Assembly (NCBI GenBank): GCA_951812305.1
Contig: CATOSB010000004.1
Span: 372,001 to 436,000 of the forward strand
DNA: 64,000 nucleotides
Direction: 5' to 3'
DNA from: an uncultured Paracoccaceae bacterium
GTDB taxonomy: Bacteria > Pseudomonadota > Alphaproteobacteria > Rhodobacterales > Rhodobacteraceae
Part shown: positions 53,477 through 62,180 of the stretch, one piece after another
Position numbering within the stretch: the stretch's first letter is position 1
How the letters are laid out: the number at the start of each line of letters is the position of its first letter
The notes under the pieces: generated by a model
What the model was told of the DNA's origin: nothing
Seen by the model: the letters and a program-made list of their open reading frames with translations, nothing else
The model's database searches: none
Program-made: the position numbers and the translations under genes

Positions 53477-54892
53477 ATGGATCAGGTTGCCGCCCTTGAA
53501 CAACTTCTCGCCACGGCTCTGCGTCGGATCGCTGAGCTTGAAGCTGCGTTGGCGAGCATGGCGGAAGAGATCACGGACCTGCGCCGACAGTTGGCCAAGA
53601 ACAGCAGCAATAGCAGCAAGCCCCCTTCAAGTGATGGCCTGAAGAAGCCAGCCCCGCGCAGCCTGCGTGGCAAATCCGGAAAGAAAAGTGGCGGCCAAGT
53701 TGGCCACCGGGGCGACACCCTGCGCCAGACGTCAACACCCGACTTTGTCGAACGGCATGAGGCGACGCATTGCAGCGCCTGTCAGAGCGCCCTGACGGCG
53801 GAGATGGTGAAAGGGATCGAGAAGCGTCAGGTGTTCGACTTGCCTGCGCCACGCCTGGAGGTCACCGAGCATCAGGCGGCGGTTTATTGTTGCGACCATT
53901 GTCGAGCCACGACGACGGCTGGCTTTCCCGATGGCGTGGCCGCGCATGTGCAATATGGCACGCGCATGCGGGCAGTGGCGGTCTATTGCAATGTTCAGCA
54001 GCTGATACCCGAGGATCGGGTCTGCCAGCTTATGCGCGACCTGTTTGGGGCCACCAGCTTGTGCGCGGCCAGCGTGACCAACTGGACGCGCGGCGCGGCA
54101 AATAAGATGGGTGTCGTGGTTGAACACATTCTCGCCCGGCTTGCCGAAGGCGGCGTTCGGCATCTGGACGAGACCGGACTTCGTGTTGCCGGCAAGCTGC
54201 ACTGGCTGCACACGATCTGCGATACCGCCTTCACCCATTACCGCATCAGCGCCAAACGCGGTGCTGTTCCAACCTTCCTGACCGGCGGGACGATCATTCA
54301 TGATCACTGGAAACCCTACTACGCCCATATGAGCGGAGTGGACGCCCACGCCCTCTGCGGGGCGCATCACTTGCGCGAACTCAAGGCCATCGAAGAGATC
54401 GAAAAAGAGCCTTGGGCGACGGAGATGAGCGCAGTGCTTCATAGCGCCAATCAGCTCAGATGCGCGGCTCAGGATCAAGGCGAGACCGAACTCCCGGAAC
54501 TGGTTCGCCAGGGTATCGTCACCAGATACATGGCGATCCTCGCCAAGGGGCTCGCCTTCCACGAACGCCAGCCCCCGCTGGCCAAAAGCCCCGGCACCCG
54601 CGGCCGAAAAGCCAGGCGGCCAGGCCACAACCTGCTCCTCCGCCTGCGTGACTACCGCGATGACGTTTTGCGATTCATCGCCGACTTCGCGGTCCCATTC
54701 ACAAACAATCAGGCCGAACAGGACCTGCGCATGATGAAGCTGCGCATGAAAATCTCGGGCACCTTCCGCACCCTCGAGGGCGCGCGGGTCTTCGCCGACA
54801 TCAGGTCCGTCATCTCGACGGCCAGAAAACACCGGTTCAACATCCTGGAAATCCTGACCCTGTCACCACCTCAGATCATCGCACGGCTCTGA
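53477..54892 (+). CDS. IS66-family transposase, copy C
   Basis: The frame encodes the same 471-residue transposase. Its leader is displaced by copy B, so native transcription from the left end is separated by 1.6 kb, but read-through from copy B is possible. Confidence 0.95.
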   Translation: MDQVAALEQLLATALRRIAELEAALASMAEEITDLRRQLAKNSSNSSKPPSSDGLKKPAPRSLRGKSGKKSGGQVGHRGDTLRQTSTPDFVERHEATHCSACQSALTAEMVKGIEKRQVFDLPAPRLEVTEHQAAVYCCDHCRATTTAGFPDGVAAHVQYGTRMRAVAVYCNVQQLIPEDRVCQLMRDLFGATSLCAASVTNWTRGAANKMGVVVEHILARLAEGGVRHLDETGLRVAGKLHWLHTICDTAFTHYRISAKRGAVPTFLTGGTIIHDHWKPYYAHMSGVDAHALCGAHHLRELKAIEEIEKEPWATEMSAVLHSANQLRCAAQDQGETELPELVRQGIVTRYMAILAKGLAFHERQPPLAKSPGTRGRKARRPGHNLLLRLRDYRDDVLRFIADFAVPFTNNQAEQDLRMMKLRMKISGTFRTLEGARVFADIRSVISTARKHRFNILEILTLSPPQIIARL

Positions 54893-54939
54893 CGGAACAA
54901 AACCCCGCAACCCTATCGGACAGGGTGCTTGGGAGTTAC

Positions 54940-55639
54940 GATATTTCTGCATAGCCTCGCCATCCCAAACGTCCTTTGGGATCGACCACAGAGTCATATC
55001 ACCAGCAGCCAATGACCGCGTGATGCGGGCATCGGGGAAAGTTACGGGAAGCATCATCGCATCCGCAGATCCATCAGAGATGGATTTGGGCATTTGGCCC
55101 CAGTTGACCTGGATGCCTTTATAGTCTTCGCCATCCACAATCCCGGATACGAGTTGCAGAATCTGACGGTCGTTGGTCAGCGCGGCACCGCGGGGCGGGC
55201 CATTCAGGATGGTTTTGCCTTTGAGACCATCCCAGCCCGAAATGCCGGAACTGTCATAGGCATACATTCCAAATCCGCCGTAGTTGTAGGTGTGCAAAGC
55301 CCGCAGGTTTCCAACCAGCTCCGCGCCTTTTTCCGGCCCCAACTTGGCATAGGGTCCAGCGCCGCGCTGCATCAAAAACGTCAGGATCAGCGGCGCACCG
55401 GAAACATCTGTCGTCCCTTCGGCCACGTTTTGCACCGAGTTGGTCAATGTCTGGCTGTCCGCGACCTGAAAGTTGGCAATCCCCTCGGCCGACGCGATTT
55501 CAGCGAGCGCCGTCATCGCGGTGAACGGAACTGTGCCCGGCGGTCCGGTTTCAGCCGTAAGTATGGCCTGCGCAGTTGCGCTGGTCGCAAGCAGTCCAAA
55601 TGCAGCCGCAAACAGCGCCCCGGTTTTCATTTTTGGCAT
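54940..55639 (-). pseudogene. TAXI-type TRAP solute receptor gene, 3' end lost to IS66
   Basis: ATG 55639 follows AGGGAGGACATT. The protein has a signal peptide (GALFAAAFGLLATSATAQ) and a TAXI receptor domain: LTAETGPPGTVPFTAMTALA, NSVQNVAEGTTDVSGAPLIL and GLKGKTILNGPPRGAALTND. It ends at DGEAMQKY, where IS66 copy C begins, after about 233 residues; typical receptors have about 320 or more. The ligand is unknown, and no TRAP permease gene is nearby. It is cargo of the composite unit. Confidence 0.85.
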
Positions 55640-55666
55640 AATGTCCTCCCTTTATTGCCAAATATC

Positions 55667-57266
55667 GTAACTCCCAAGCACCCCCCACGTTTGAGTGTTA
55701 TTGTCAGTTTTATGGTGAGTCGAATTTGCCATTTTGCGCGTGTTTTTTTCTTTCTTGTCTGAATTCTGTGGCGCCGGGTTGATTTCTCTGAATCAGTGGT
55801 GGGATGGATCAGGTTGCCGCCCTTGAACAACTTCTCGCCACGGCTCTGCGTCGGATCGCTGAGCTTGAAGCTGCGTTGGCGAGCATGGCGGAAGAGATCA
55901 CGGACCTGCGCCGACAGTTGGCCAAGAACAGCAGCAATAGCAGCAAGCCCCCTTCAAGTGATGGCCTGAAGAAGCCAGCCCCGCGCAGCCTGCGTGGCAA
56001 ATCCGGAAAGAAAAGTGGCGGCCAAGTTGGCCACCGGGGCGACACCCTGCGCCAGACGTCAACACCCGACTTTGTCGAACGGCATGAGGCGACGCATTGC
56101 AGCGCCTGTCAGAGCGCCCTGACGGCGGAGATGGTGAAAGGGATCGAGAAGCGTCAGGTGTTCGACTTGCCTGCGCCACGCCTGGAGGTCACCGAGCATC
56201 AGGCGGCGGTTTATTGTTGCGACCATTGTCGAGCCACGACGACGGCTGGCTTTCCCGATGGCGTGGCCGCGCATGTGCAATATGGCACGCGCATGCGGGC
56301 AGTGGCGGTCTATTGCAATGTTCAGCAGCTGATACCCGAGGATCGGGTCTGCCAGCTTATGCGCGACCTGTTTGGGGCCACCAGCTTGTGCGCGGCCAGC
56401 GTGACCAACTGGACGCGCGGCGCGGCAAATAAGATGGGTGTCGTGGTTGAACACATTCTCGCCCGGCTTGCCGAAGGCGGCGTTCGGCATCTGGACGAGA
56501 CCGGACTTCGTGTTGCCGGCAAGCTGCACTGGCTGCACACGATCTGCGATACCGCCTTCACCCATTACCGCATCAGCGCCAAACGCGGTGCTGTTCCAAC
56601 CTTCCTGACCGGCGGGACGATCATTCATGATCACTGGAAACCCTACTACGCCCATATGAGCGGAGTGGACGCCCACGCCCTCTGCGGGGCGCATCACTTG
56701 CGCGAACTCAAGGCCATCGAAGAGATCGAAAAAGAGCCTTGGGCGACGGAGATGAGCGCAGTGCTTCATAGCGCCAATCAGCTCAGATGCGCGGCTCAGG
56801 ATCAAGGCGAGACCGAACTCCCGGAACTGGTTCGCCAGGGTATCGTCACCAGATACATGGCGATCCTCGCCAAGGGGCTCGCCTTCCACGAACGCCAGCC
56901 CCCGCTGGCCAAAAGCCCCGGCACCCGCGGCCGAAAAGCCAGGCGGCCAGGCCACAACCTGCTCCTCCGCCTGCGTGACTACCGCGATGACGTTTTGCGA
57001 TTCATCGCCGACTTCGCGGTCCCATTCACAAACAATCAGGCCGAACAGGACCTGCGCATGATGAAGCTGCGCATGAAAATCTCGGGCACCTTCCGCACCC
57101 TCGAGGGCGCGCGGGTCTTCGCCGACATCAGGTCCGTCATCTCGACGGCCAGAAAACACCGGTTCAACATCCTGGAAATCCTGACCCTGTCACCACCTCA
57201 GATCATCGCACGGCTCTGACGGAACAAAACCCCGCAACCCTATCGGACAGGGTGCTTGGGAGTTAC
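55667..57266 (+). mobile_element. IS66-family element, copy D (right arm of composite)
   Basis: The 1600-base element has the same ends as A to C and, like copy C, seven T in the leader and the ATC variant. Its left flank (CAAATATC) and right flank (CATATAAG) differ, while its right flank equals the left flank of copy C, which argues for joint transposition. Confidence 0.95.
55804..57219 (+). CDS. IS66-family transposase, copy D
   Basis: The frame encodes the same 471-residue transposase with intact DDE residues. With copies A to C this gives four full transposase genes within 8.4 kb, enough to supply activity for all copies and stubs here. Confidence 0.95.
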   Translation: MDQVAALEQLLATALRRIAELEAALASMAEEITDLRRQLAKNSSNSSKPPSSDGLKKPAPRSLRGKSGKKSGGQVGHRGDTLRQTSTPDFVERHEATHCSACQSALTAEMVKGIEKRQVFDLPAPRLEVTEHQAAVYCCDHCRATTTAGFPDGVAAHVQYGTRMRAVAVYCNVQQLIPEDRVCQLMRDLFGATSLCAASVTNWTRGAANKMGVVVEHILARLAEGGVRHLDETGLRVAGKLHWLHTICDTAFTHYRISAKRGAVPTFLTGGTIIHDHWKPYYAHMSGVDAHALCGAHHLRELKAIEEIEKEPWATEMSAVLHSANQLRCAAQDQGETELPELVRQGIVTRYMAILAKGLAFHERQPPLAKSPGTRGRKARRPGHNLLLRLRDYRDDVLRFIADFAVPFTNNQAEQDLRMMKLRMKISGTFRTLEGARVFADIRSVISTARKHRFNILEILTLSPPQIIARL

Positions 57267-57544
57267 CATATAAGCAGATAACTCTCTGCTCCGTACCAAA
57301 TTGGACGATATCGTCGTGAATTCTTGCTGGATTGTATCAGGGTGGTTTTGGTTCAGTGCAAGGAAACATCCCAGCGGTGTCGGTACGGGGCAAAGCCGTT
57401 GGCTGCAATTGCACGAATATCGGCTTTGATGGATTTCAGCAATTGGTCGTTTCGTGCGGTGGATATTGAACCGAATTTTATGTTGGCCTACCTTATTGCA
57501 GTATCCTCGTTGCATTGGCCAAACTTTCAAAATGAAAAACGAAG
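57267..57544. other. Gap with possible gene remnant
   Basis: This 278-base stretch starts with the CATATAAG duplication and ends at an IS66 stub. On the minus strand, 57353 to about 57487 can be read as NIKFGSISTARNDQLLKSIK then ADIRAIAANGFAPYRHRWDV and stop, which looks like the end of a gene, but an in-frame TAG precedes it and no start exists. It was probably upstream of the SDR gene before the composite unit arrived. I make no functional call. Confidence 0.3.
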
Positions 57545-57657
57545 GTAACTCCCAAGCACCCCCCACGTTTGAGTGTTATTGTCAGTTTTATGGTGAGTCG
57601 AATTTGCCATTTTGCGCGTGTTTTTTTTCTTTCTTGTCTGAATTCTGTGGCGCCGGG
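57545..57657 (+). mobile_element. IS66 left-end stub (copy E)
   Basis: These 113 bases match the left end of the IS66 copies, from GTAACTCCC to GGCGCCGGG, with the eight-T tract of copy B. The element is cut off where the IS4 copy begins. The remainder is not found on the other side of IS4, so it was deleted. Confidence 0.9.
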
Positions 57658-58847
57658 CTTACCACCCTTCAAAATTTCCGGATCTGATTTGACGTTTGTC
57701 TGATCTGTGTGATTCAAGGAGTCTCCACTGCTGATATTGGAGGCTGGTTTGTTGGGAAATGTTTGTTTTTCAGAGCTTTATTCGAAGGTTGAGGCGGATT
57801 TTCAGGACCGCTTGCTCGGGTATCACAAGTCGCGCCGGGAGGGATTGTGCATCATAGCAAGCGTGATTTTGAACACGCGCAGCGTCAATCTGATGGAAAA
57901 TGCGGCTGCTCTGCCCCGCGATATCGGCTCTGTGGACCACCGCTATCAATACATTTCGCGGGTTCTGGGCAATCCTCACATCGATACTGATGAGATCATG
58001 CAGGCCTATGTTGGTGAAATTTTCCGCCGCCAGTGTGAGGCCGGAGAAACGATTGTGGTGGCCCTTGATCAAAGCAAGCTCAACGAAGGGCATGAGGTTT
58101 TGATGTTATCGGTGCGGATGCGGGATCGGGCCCTCCCGGTCGCCTGGCGTGTACGCCAGACCAAAGGGCCGATTGGATGGCGCGTGCAACATGAGCTTTT
58201 GGAAGCAGTCCGCCCATGGCTCCCGGCGGATGCGCGTGTGTTGCTGGCGGGAGATCGGTTTTATGGAACCGCCCGATTGGTCGCATGGTGCCAGGAGGCT
58301 GGATGGGACTACCGGCTGCGCATGAAGGGAAATATCACACTGCAACATCAGGGTGGCGAGATGATGACGCGCGAAATTGCCCAACTGATGCCCGAAGGGC
58401 TTGTAAACGCTGAGCTTTACGGAACGGGCGTCTTTAGCAACATTGGAGTGCTTCACGAGGAGGGGCACAAAGAGCCTTGGATTATTGCCATGAATGCAGC
58501 ACCGTCCGAGTACAAGGTGCTCGATTATGGAATGCGTTGGGGAATTGAAGCCATGTTCTCCGACTTCAAAACCCGGGGCTTTGAAATTACTCAAAGCCAG
58601 ATCAAAAAGCCGGATCGATTGGCCCGCCTCATTTTGGTGCTGGCAATCGCCATGTACTGGGCTGTTTCAACCGGAGCAAACGAAGAGCACCACGTCGCAA
58701 TACGCGGCGAAAAAAGGGGATTCGAAAAGCCCGAAGGTCCTTATGCTCTCTCTTCAAGACAGGCCTTCGTGCTATCCGACGATGCCTCGCAGGTTATGCC
58801 AAAATCCCCAAGCTCTGGGATGTCTGGCTAAATTGAAGGGTGGTAAG
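57658..58847 (+). mobile_element. IS4-family element, copy 2
   Basis: The 1190-base element has the same ends as copy 1 (CTTACCACCCTTCAA and complement) and differs from it at only two positions that I noticed (leader C to T, and a synonymous TTG to CTG). The flanks do not match: TGGCGCCGGG on the left and GGTCGTTGGG on the right. The missing duplication indicates a deletion or rearrangement at its right border after insertion into an IS66. Confidence 0.9.
57737..58831 (+). CDS. IS4-family transposase, copy 2
   Basis: The 364-residue protein is the same as that of copy 1, with the TTG start and the DDE/YREK residues intact. Confidence 0.9.
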   Translation: MEAGLLGNVCFSELYSKVEADFQDRLLGYHKSRREGLCIIASVILNTRSVNLMENAAALPRDIGSVDHRYQYISRVLGNPHIDTDEIMQAYVGEIFRRQCEAGETIVVALDQSKLNEGHEVLMLSVRMRDRALPVAWRVRQTKGPIGWRVQHELLEAVRPWLPADARVLLAGDRFYGTARLVAWCQEAGWDYRLRMKGNITLQHQGGEMMTREIAQLMPEGLVNAELYGTGVFSNIGVLHEEGHKEPWIIAMNAAPSEYKVLDYGMRWGIEAMFSDFKTRGFEITQSQIKKPDRLARLILVLAIAMYWAVSTGANEEHHVAIRGEKRGFEKPEGPYALSSRQAFVLSDDASQVMPKSPSSGMSG

Positions 58848-59379
58848 GGTCGTTGGGCATTCATCGGGCGCGCATCTGGCGGTGACGATTCTGGCCAATC
58901 TGTTGCGGCAGAACCGTCTTCCCGCGAACGGGCCGAAGCTGAATTTCCTGTCGCTGGGGCAAGTGGTGCCGATGGTGTCATTCCTGCCCAAAGCGGACGG
59001 TCTGCGCGCTGACCTGCATTATCTGAGCCAAAGCGAGGATGTGTTCTGGCTGGATGTCACCGCGCCGGGGGATGGCTGTGCCTTCGCGCTGTGCGATCCC
59101 GTCGCGGTGTCCGGTGTGGCGCCCGAAAACCAGACCGGGCCGCTGGTGATTTCGGCGGCGTTCACGCAGACACTGAAACCCGAAACCTGGGCCAGCCTGC
59201 GCTGGCGGTTCTTCCGTCTGCATTTTCAATATCTCTGCGCCTTCGATCAGCCGGGCGATTATGACTATTTCCGCATCTCCGCCGGGCCGATCACGTTGCG
59301 AGAGCGGTATGCAGATCGCAAACCCAGCATCAGCCGCATCGACATTCCGGCAAGCCGCTATACATCGATGGCGGCATGA
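58848..59379 (+). pseudogene. Alpha/beta-hydrolase-like gene lacking its 5' end
   Basis: The frame enters from IS4 DNA and reads VVGHSSGAHLAVTILANLLR, where GHSSG is the nucleophile elbow of alpha/beta hydrolases. It continues through FLSLGQVVPMVSFLPKADGL to YDYFRISAGPITLRERYADR. The N-terminal part is missing. A GTG or ATG-like start in the IS4 end (58840) could allow a stub of about 179 residues. The stop overlaps the P450 start by four bases (ATGA), showing an old two-gene operon. Confidence 0.75.
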
Positions 59380-60724
59380 CACCGCCAAAACCAGCGTCGC
59401 GAGTGGGTCGTGTTTCGCTTTGGCGCTATGCGAAGCTTTTCAGGCAGGACATTCTTTCGGCGCAACCGGCGAAACTGTACCGCGCCTGGATGGCCGAGTT
59501 TCGCACGCCGTTCTTTCGCAGCTATCTGATCAATCAGCCGGAACTGGTGCGCACGGTTCTGAACGAACGGCCGATGGATTTTCCGAAATCAAATCGCGTG
59601 GGCGAAGGGTTGCGGCCGTTGCTGGGGAATTCGGTGTTTCTGACCAATGGCGAAACTTGGCTGCGCCAGCGACGCATCATTGACCCCGCATTTGAGGGTG
59701 GTCGCCTGCGCGACACATTTGCGGCGATGAAGGCGGCGGGCGAGGCGGCAGTGGCGCGCATGGACAACGCTGTTGGTGTCGTCGAGATCGAGGAAGAGAT
59801 GAGTCACGCCGCTGCAGATGTGATTTTTCGCACGCTTTTTTCGATCCCGATCGAACATGAGATCGCGGCCAAGGTCTTTCAGGAATTCCGCACCTATCAG
59901 CGCACGCAACCGATCCTCAATCTCGCGGCGTTTTTGCCGGTTCCACGCTGGTTTCCTCGGTTTCACCGGGCGGAAACGAAGCGGTCCGCCAAAGTCATTC
60001 GTGAATTGATCGCCCGGCTGACGCAAGAGCGCATGTGGGAGATCGAAGCCGGCAATGCGCCGATGATCTGGCGACGAAGATCATGACCACTGAAGATCCC
60101 GAAACCGGGCGCCTGTTCACCACCGAAGAAATGGTCGATCAGGTGGCGATTTTCTTTCTGGCGGGCCATGAAACCAGCGCCTCGGCACTTGGCTGGGCGT
60201 TGTATCTGCTGGCGACGCATCCCGAAGCACAGGCGCGCGTCGCCGAAGAAGTGCGCGAGGCCGGCGACCTTGAATTCAGCGATCTCTCAAAATTGAAATT
60301 CACCCGCGATGTATTTCGTGAAACGCTGCGTCTTTATCCGCCGGTGCCGATGATGGTGCGCGAGACGACCTGTCCGGAACGGTTTCGCGATCAGAACCTG
60401 AGACGCGGCTCTCAAATCGTGTTGAGCCCCTGGCATCAGCACCGCCATGAACGCCTGTGGGACACACCGGACGACTTTAACCCCGACCGTTATGCTACTG
60501 ATAACGGTAAGAAATGCCTGCGCGAGGCATATATGCCGTTTTCATCCGGAGCGCGTGTTTGCACCGGCGCAGGATTTGCAATGGTCGAGGGGCCGCTTTT
60601 GCTGGCGCAACTGGTTGGCGGCTATGATTTCGAACCGATTGAAGGCGATGTGCCCGATCCGGTGGCTTATCTGACCGTGCGAGCGCGTGACGGGATTCGT
60701 CTGCGTGTCGCGCGGCGAGGTTAG
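59376..60724 (+). pseudogene. Cytochrome P450 gene with one-base frameshift
   Basis: The first frame runs from MTPPKPASRVGRVSLWRYAK to EIEAGNAP and then off-frame to a stop at 60084. The second frame resumes at DDLATKIMTTEDPETGRLFT and carries the I-helix FLAGHETSASALGW, the ExxR motif in RETLRLYPPVP, and the heme loop FSSGARVCTGAG. Adding one base near 60063 (GCGCCG to GCGCCGG) joins them into a P450 of about 449 residues. A real deletion is most likely; a sequencing error is possible. It is unrelated in detail to the P450 at 6122. Confidence 0.85.
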
Positions 60725-60820
60725 GTGGTGCGGGTATCAGGATTCGAAATATCAGTTTTTGACTTTACCTAACATTCAGATACACCACCCCAGCCGGGTT
60801 AACAGCGCTGAAAGCGCCCC

Positions 60821-60956
60821 GGCCATCGCCTGCCCGTCCCCACGGGCTGGCGATTTGGTGAGGCCGGGCGCCATCCTTCGTTTTCGTGCGGACTTGGCAG
60901 GCATAAAGCGCTGCCTTTGAGATGTTGCATCGCCATCCCACGGGCAGTCGATGGCC
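60821..60956. repeat. Palindromic intergenic repeat, copy 2
   Basis: This copy has ends GGCCATCGCCTGCCCGT and, on the complement of the right side, GGCCATCGACTGCCCGT. It shares with copy 1 (37424-37553) the left hairpin TCGCCTGCCCGT-CCCC-ACGGGCTGGCGA, the stretch GGCGATTTGGTGAGGC, a CGGACTTGGC segment and GCATCGCCATCCCACGGGCA-like right end. The middle differs. The surrounding 320-base gap holds no gene that I can support. Confidence 0.7.
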
Positions 60957-61048
60957 GCCAATGAGGTTGGGTGATCGGAAGGTGAGTGTACGCCCGCTTC
61001 GGGCCTACACCGATCATTTCGCGCCGACCGAACCCAAATTAGTCGGCA

Positions 61049-61180
61049 TCACACCAAAGCGTTCCAAATCCCCAGCCCGATCAGAAATGTGATACTCAAA
61101 CCAACCGCCACCAGAAACGCCGCCAGAAATGTCGGGCGTGATGGCGGGGCATAGACCTTCATGACGGTGACTTTTTTCAT
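61049..61180 (-). CDS. Small membrane protein of 43 residues
   Basis: ATG 61180 opens a 43-codon frame: MKKVTVMKVYAPPSRPTFLA, then a single hydrophobic helix AAFLVAVGLSITFLIGLGIW, then a short end. The positive N-terminus suggests an inner membrane protein with the N-terminus inside. It is divergent from the acyltransferase gene at 61227. Many Rhodobacterales encode such short proteins; function unknown. Confidence 0.55.
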   Translation of the reverse strand: MKKVTVMKVYAPPSRPTFLAAFLVAVGLSITFLIGLGIWNALV

Positions 61181-61226
61181 TGGCGCATTAACCACGGTTT
61201 AGGTTTCAAAGCGCTTAATGCGCGCC

Positions 61227-62174
61227 ATGAAAATTGTCTGGAACGCGTTAAGCCGAAGGGAATGGGCCGATCTGCTGCCGCCTGATCGCGCATCGCTACA
61301 GCAAAGCTGGGCCTATGGCGAAGCAATGCGCGGCCTAGGGTTGCGCGTTCATCGGGCCGTGATTTTTGAAGGGCAGGATGTGATTGGGCAGGCGCAATAC
61401 GTGATGCGTCGATGTGGTATCGGCGTCGGGTTGTGTTCGCGCGGTCCTGTGTGGCGGTTCGAAGTGTCGAAGGGGCTAAGGAAACGGGCACTGATGACGT
61501 TAAAGTCCACCGTGCCGGAATCCGGGCCAAAGGTTCTTTTGATCACGCCGGACTACGATGAGGCGGGCATTTGGCCGCTGATGTCCGAATTTCACGTAGC
61601 GGAAATTCCGCTTGCCCGCGATGACGACGCGATGCGCGCCGCGATGTACGGAAAATGGCGCAACCGGTTGCGGGCCGCGGAGCGTTCAGGATTGCGCATC
61701 ACGAAAGAGCAGGGCGTTCAGGCGCTGGCAGGAGATTTGTCATTGGAGCTGGCTCAGCAAAGAACGCGCGGCTACCGCAACCTGCCGGCCGCATTTTATA
61801 AGGCCTGGGGGAAGGTGCACCCGGAAACAGTCGTCACCTTTCGCGCTTATGCCGGGTCAGAGCTTGTGGCGGTGATGATATTTCTCGATCACGCACCAAC
61901 CGCCAGCTATCAGATCGGTTGGGCCAACAACGCCGGGCGCGCGGTGTCGGCGCATAACCTGTTGATGTGGCACGCGATGCAGGAATTCTCGGGCAGGGGC
62001 CGCAACAGGCTGGAATTGGGGATGCTGAACACGCGTGACGCACCGGGTTTGGCGCGGTTCAAGCTTGGCAGTGGCGCTGTGGCGCGACGGATTGGGGCCA
62101 GCGGTGTGGTCCTGCCAAAGCTGCGCCTGCCGCGGATCGGGACGGTGGCTTTGGGCAATCGAGCCTGGGAATAG
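61227..62174 (+). CDS. FemAB-like GNAT acyltransferase
   Basis: The protein of about 315 residues starts MKIVWNALSRREWADLLPPD and contains LQQSWAYGEAMRGLGLRVHR, then KWRNRLRAAERSGLRI and a second acyltransferase half with ASYQIGWANNAGRAVSAHNL and LLMWHAMQEF. This double-GNAT layout fits FemAB-related proteins that transfer aminoacyl or acetyl groups to cell-envelope components. The substrate cannot be told. The start at 61227 is preferred over the open frame at 61218. Confidence 0.7.
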   Translation: MKIVWNALSRREWADLLPPDRASLQQSWAYGEAMRGLGLRVHRAVIFEGQDVIGQAQYVMRRCGIGVGLCSRGPVWRFEVSKGLRKRALMTLKSTVPESGPKVLLITPDYDEAGIWPLMSEFHVAEIPLARDDDAMRAAMYGKWRNRLRAAERSGLRITKEQGVQALAGDLSLELAQQRTRGYRNLPAAFYKAWGKVHPETVVTFRAYAGSELVAVMIFLDHAPTASYQIGWANNAGRAVSAHNLLMWHAMQEFSGRGRNRLELGMLNTRDAPGLARFKLGSGAVARRIGASGVVLPKLRLPRIGTVALGNRAWE

Positions 62175-62180
62175 GGCGTC

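Larger units (their letters stand above)
51731..54939 (+). mobile_element. IS66-family element, copy C, interrupted by copy B
   Basis: The left piece is 51731-51821 and the right piece 53431-54939; together they give exactly 1600 bases. Copy B separates them with the 8-bp repeat CTTTCTTG. The transposase gene of copy C is intact because B sits in the leader. Copy C has the ATC variant shared with copy D. Confidence 0.9.
51731..57266. mobile_element. Probable IS66 composite transposon carrying a TAXI-TRAP fragment
   Basis: Two full IS66 copies in the same orientation (C and D) bracket 727 bases of host-type DNA, and the whole unit is flanked by the perfect 8-bp direct repeat CATATAAG at 51723-51730 and 57267-57274. 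Neither C nor D alone has matching flanks. This is the pattern left when two IS copies move together as one transposon. A nested third copy (B) sits in the left arm. An alternative is insertion of one IS66 followed by recombination with a circle carrying the fragment. Confidence 0.75.

Noticed and set aside
57353..57487. A real gene in the gap before the IS66 stub
   Set aside because: The readable 44-codon stretch has an upstream stop, no start codon and competing frames; it is kept only as a possible remnant.
51731..57657. Repeated blocks that might suggest a CRISPR or tandem array
   Set aside because: The repeats are whole or partial IS66 elements with transposase genes and target duplications; there are no short regularly spaced repeats.
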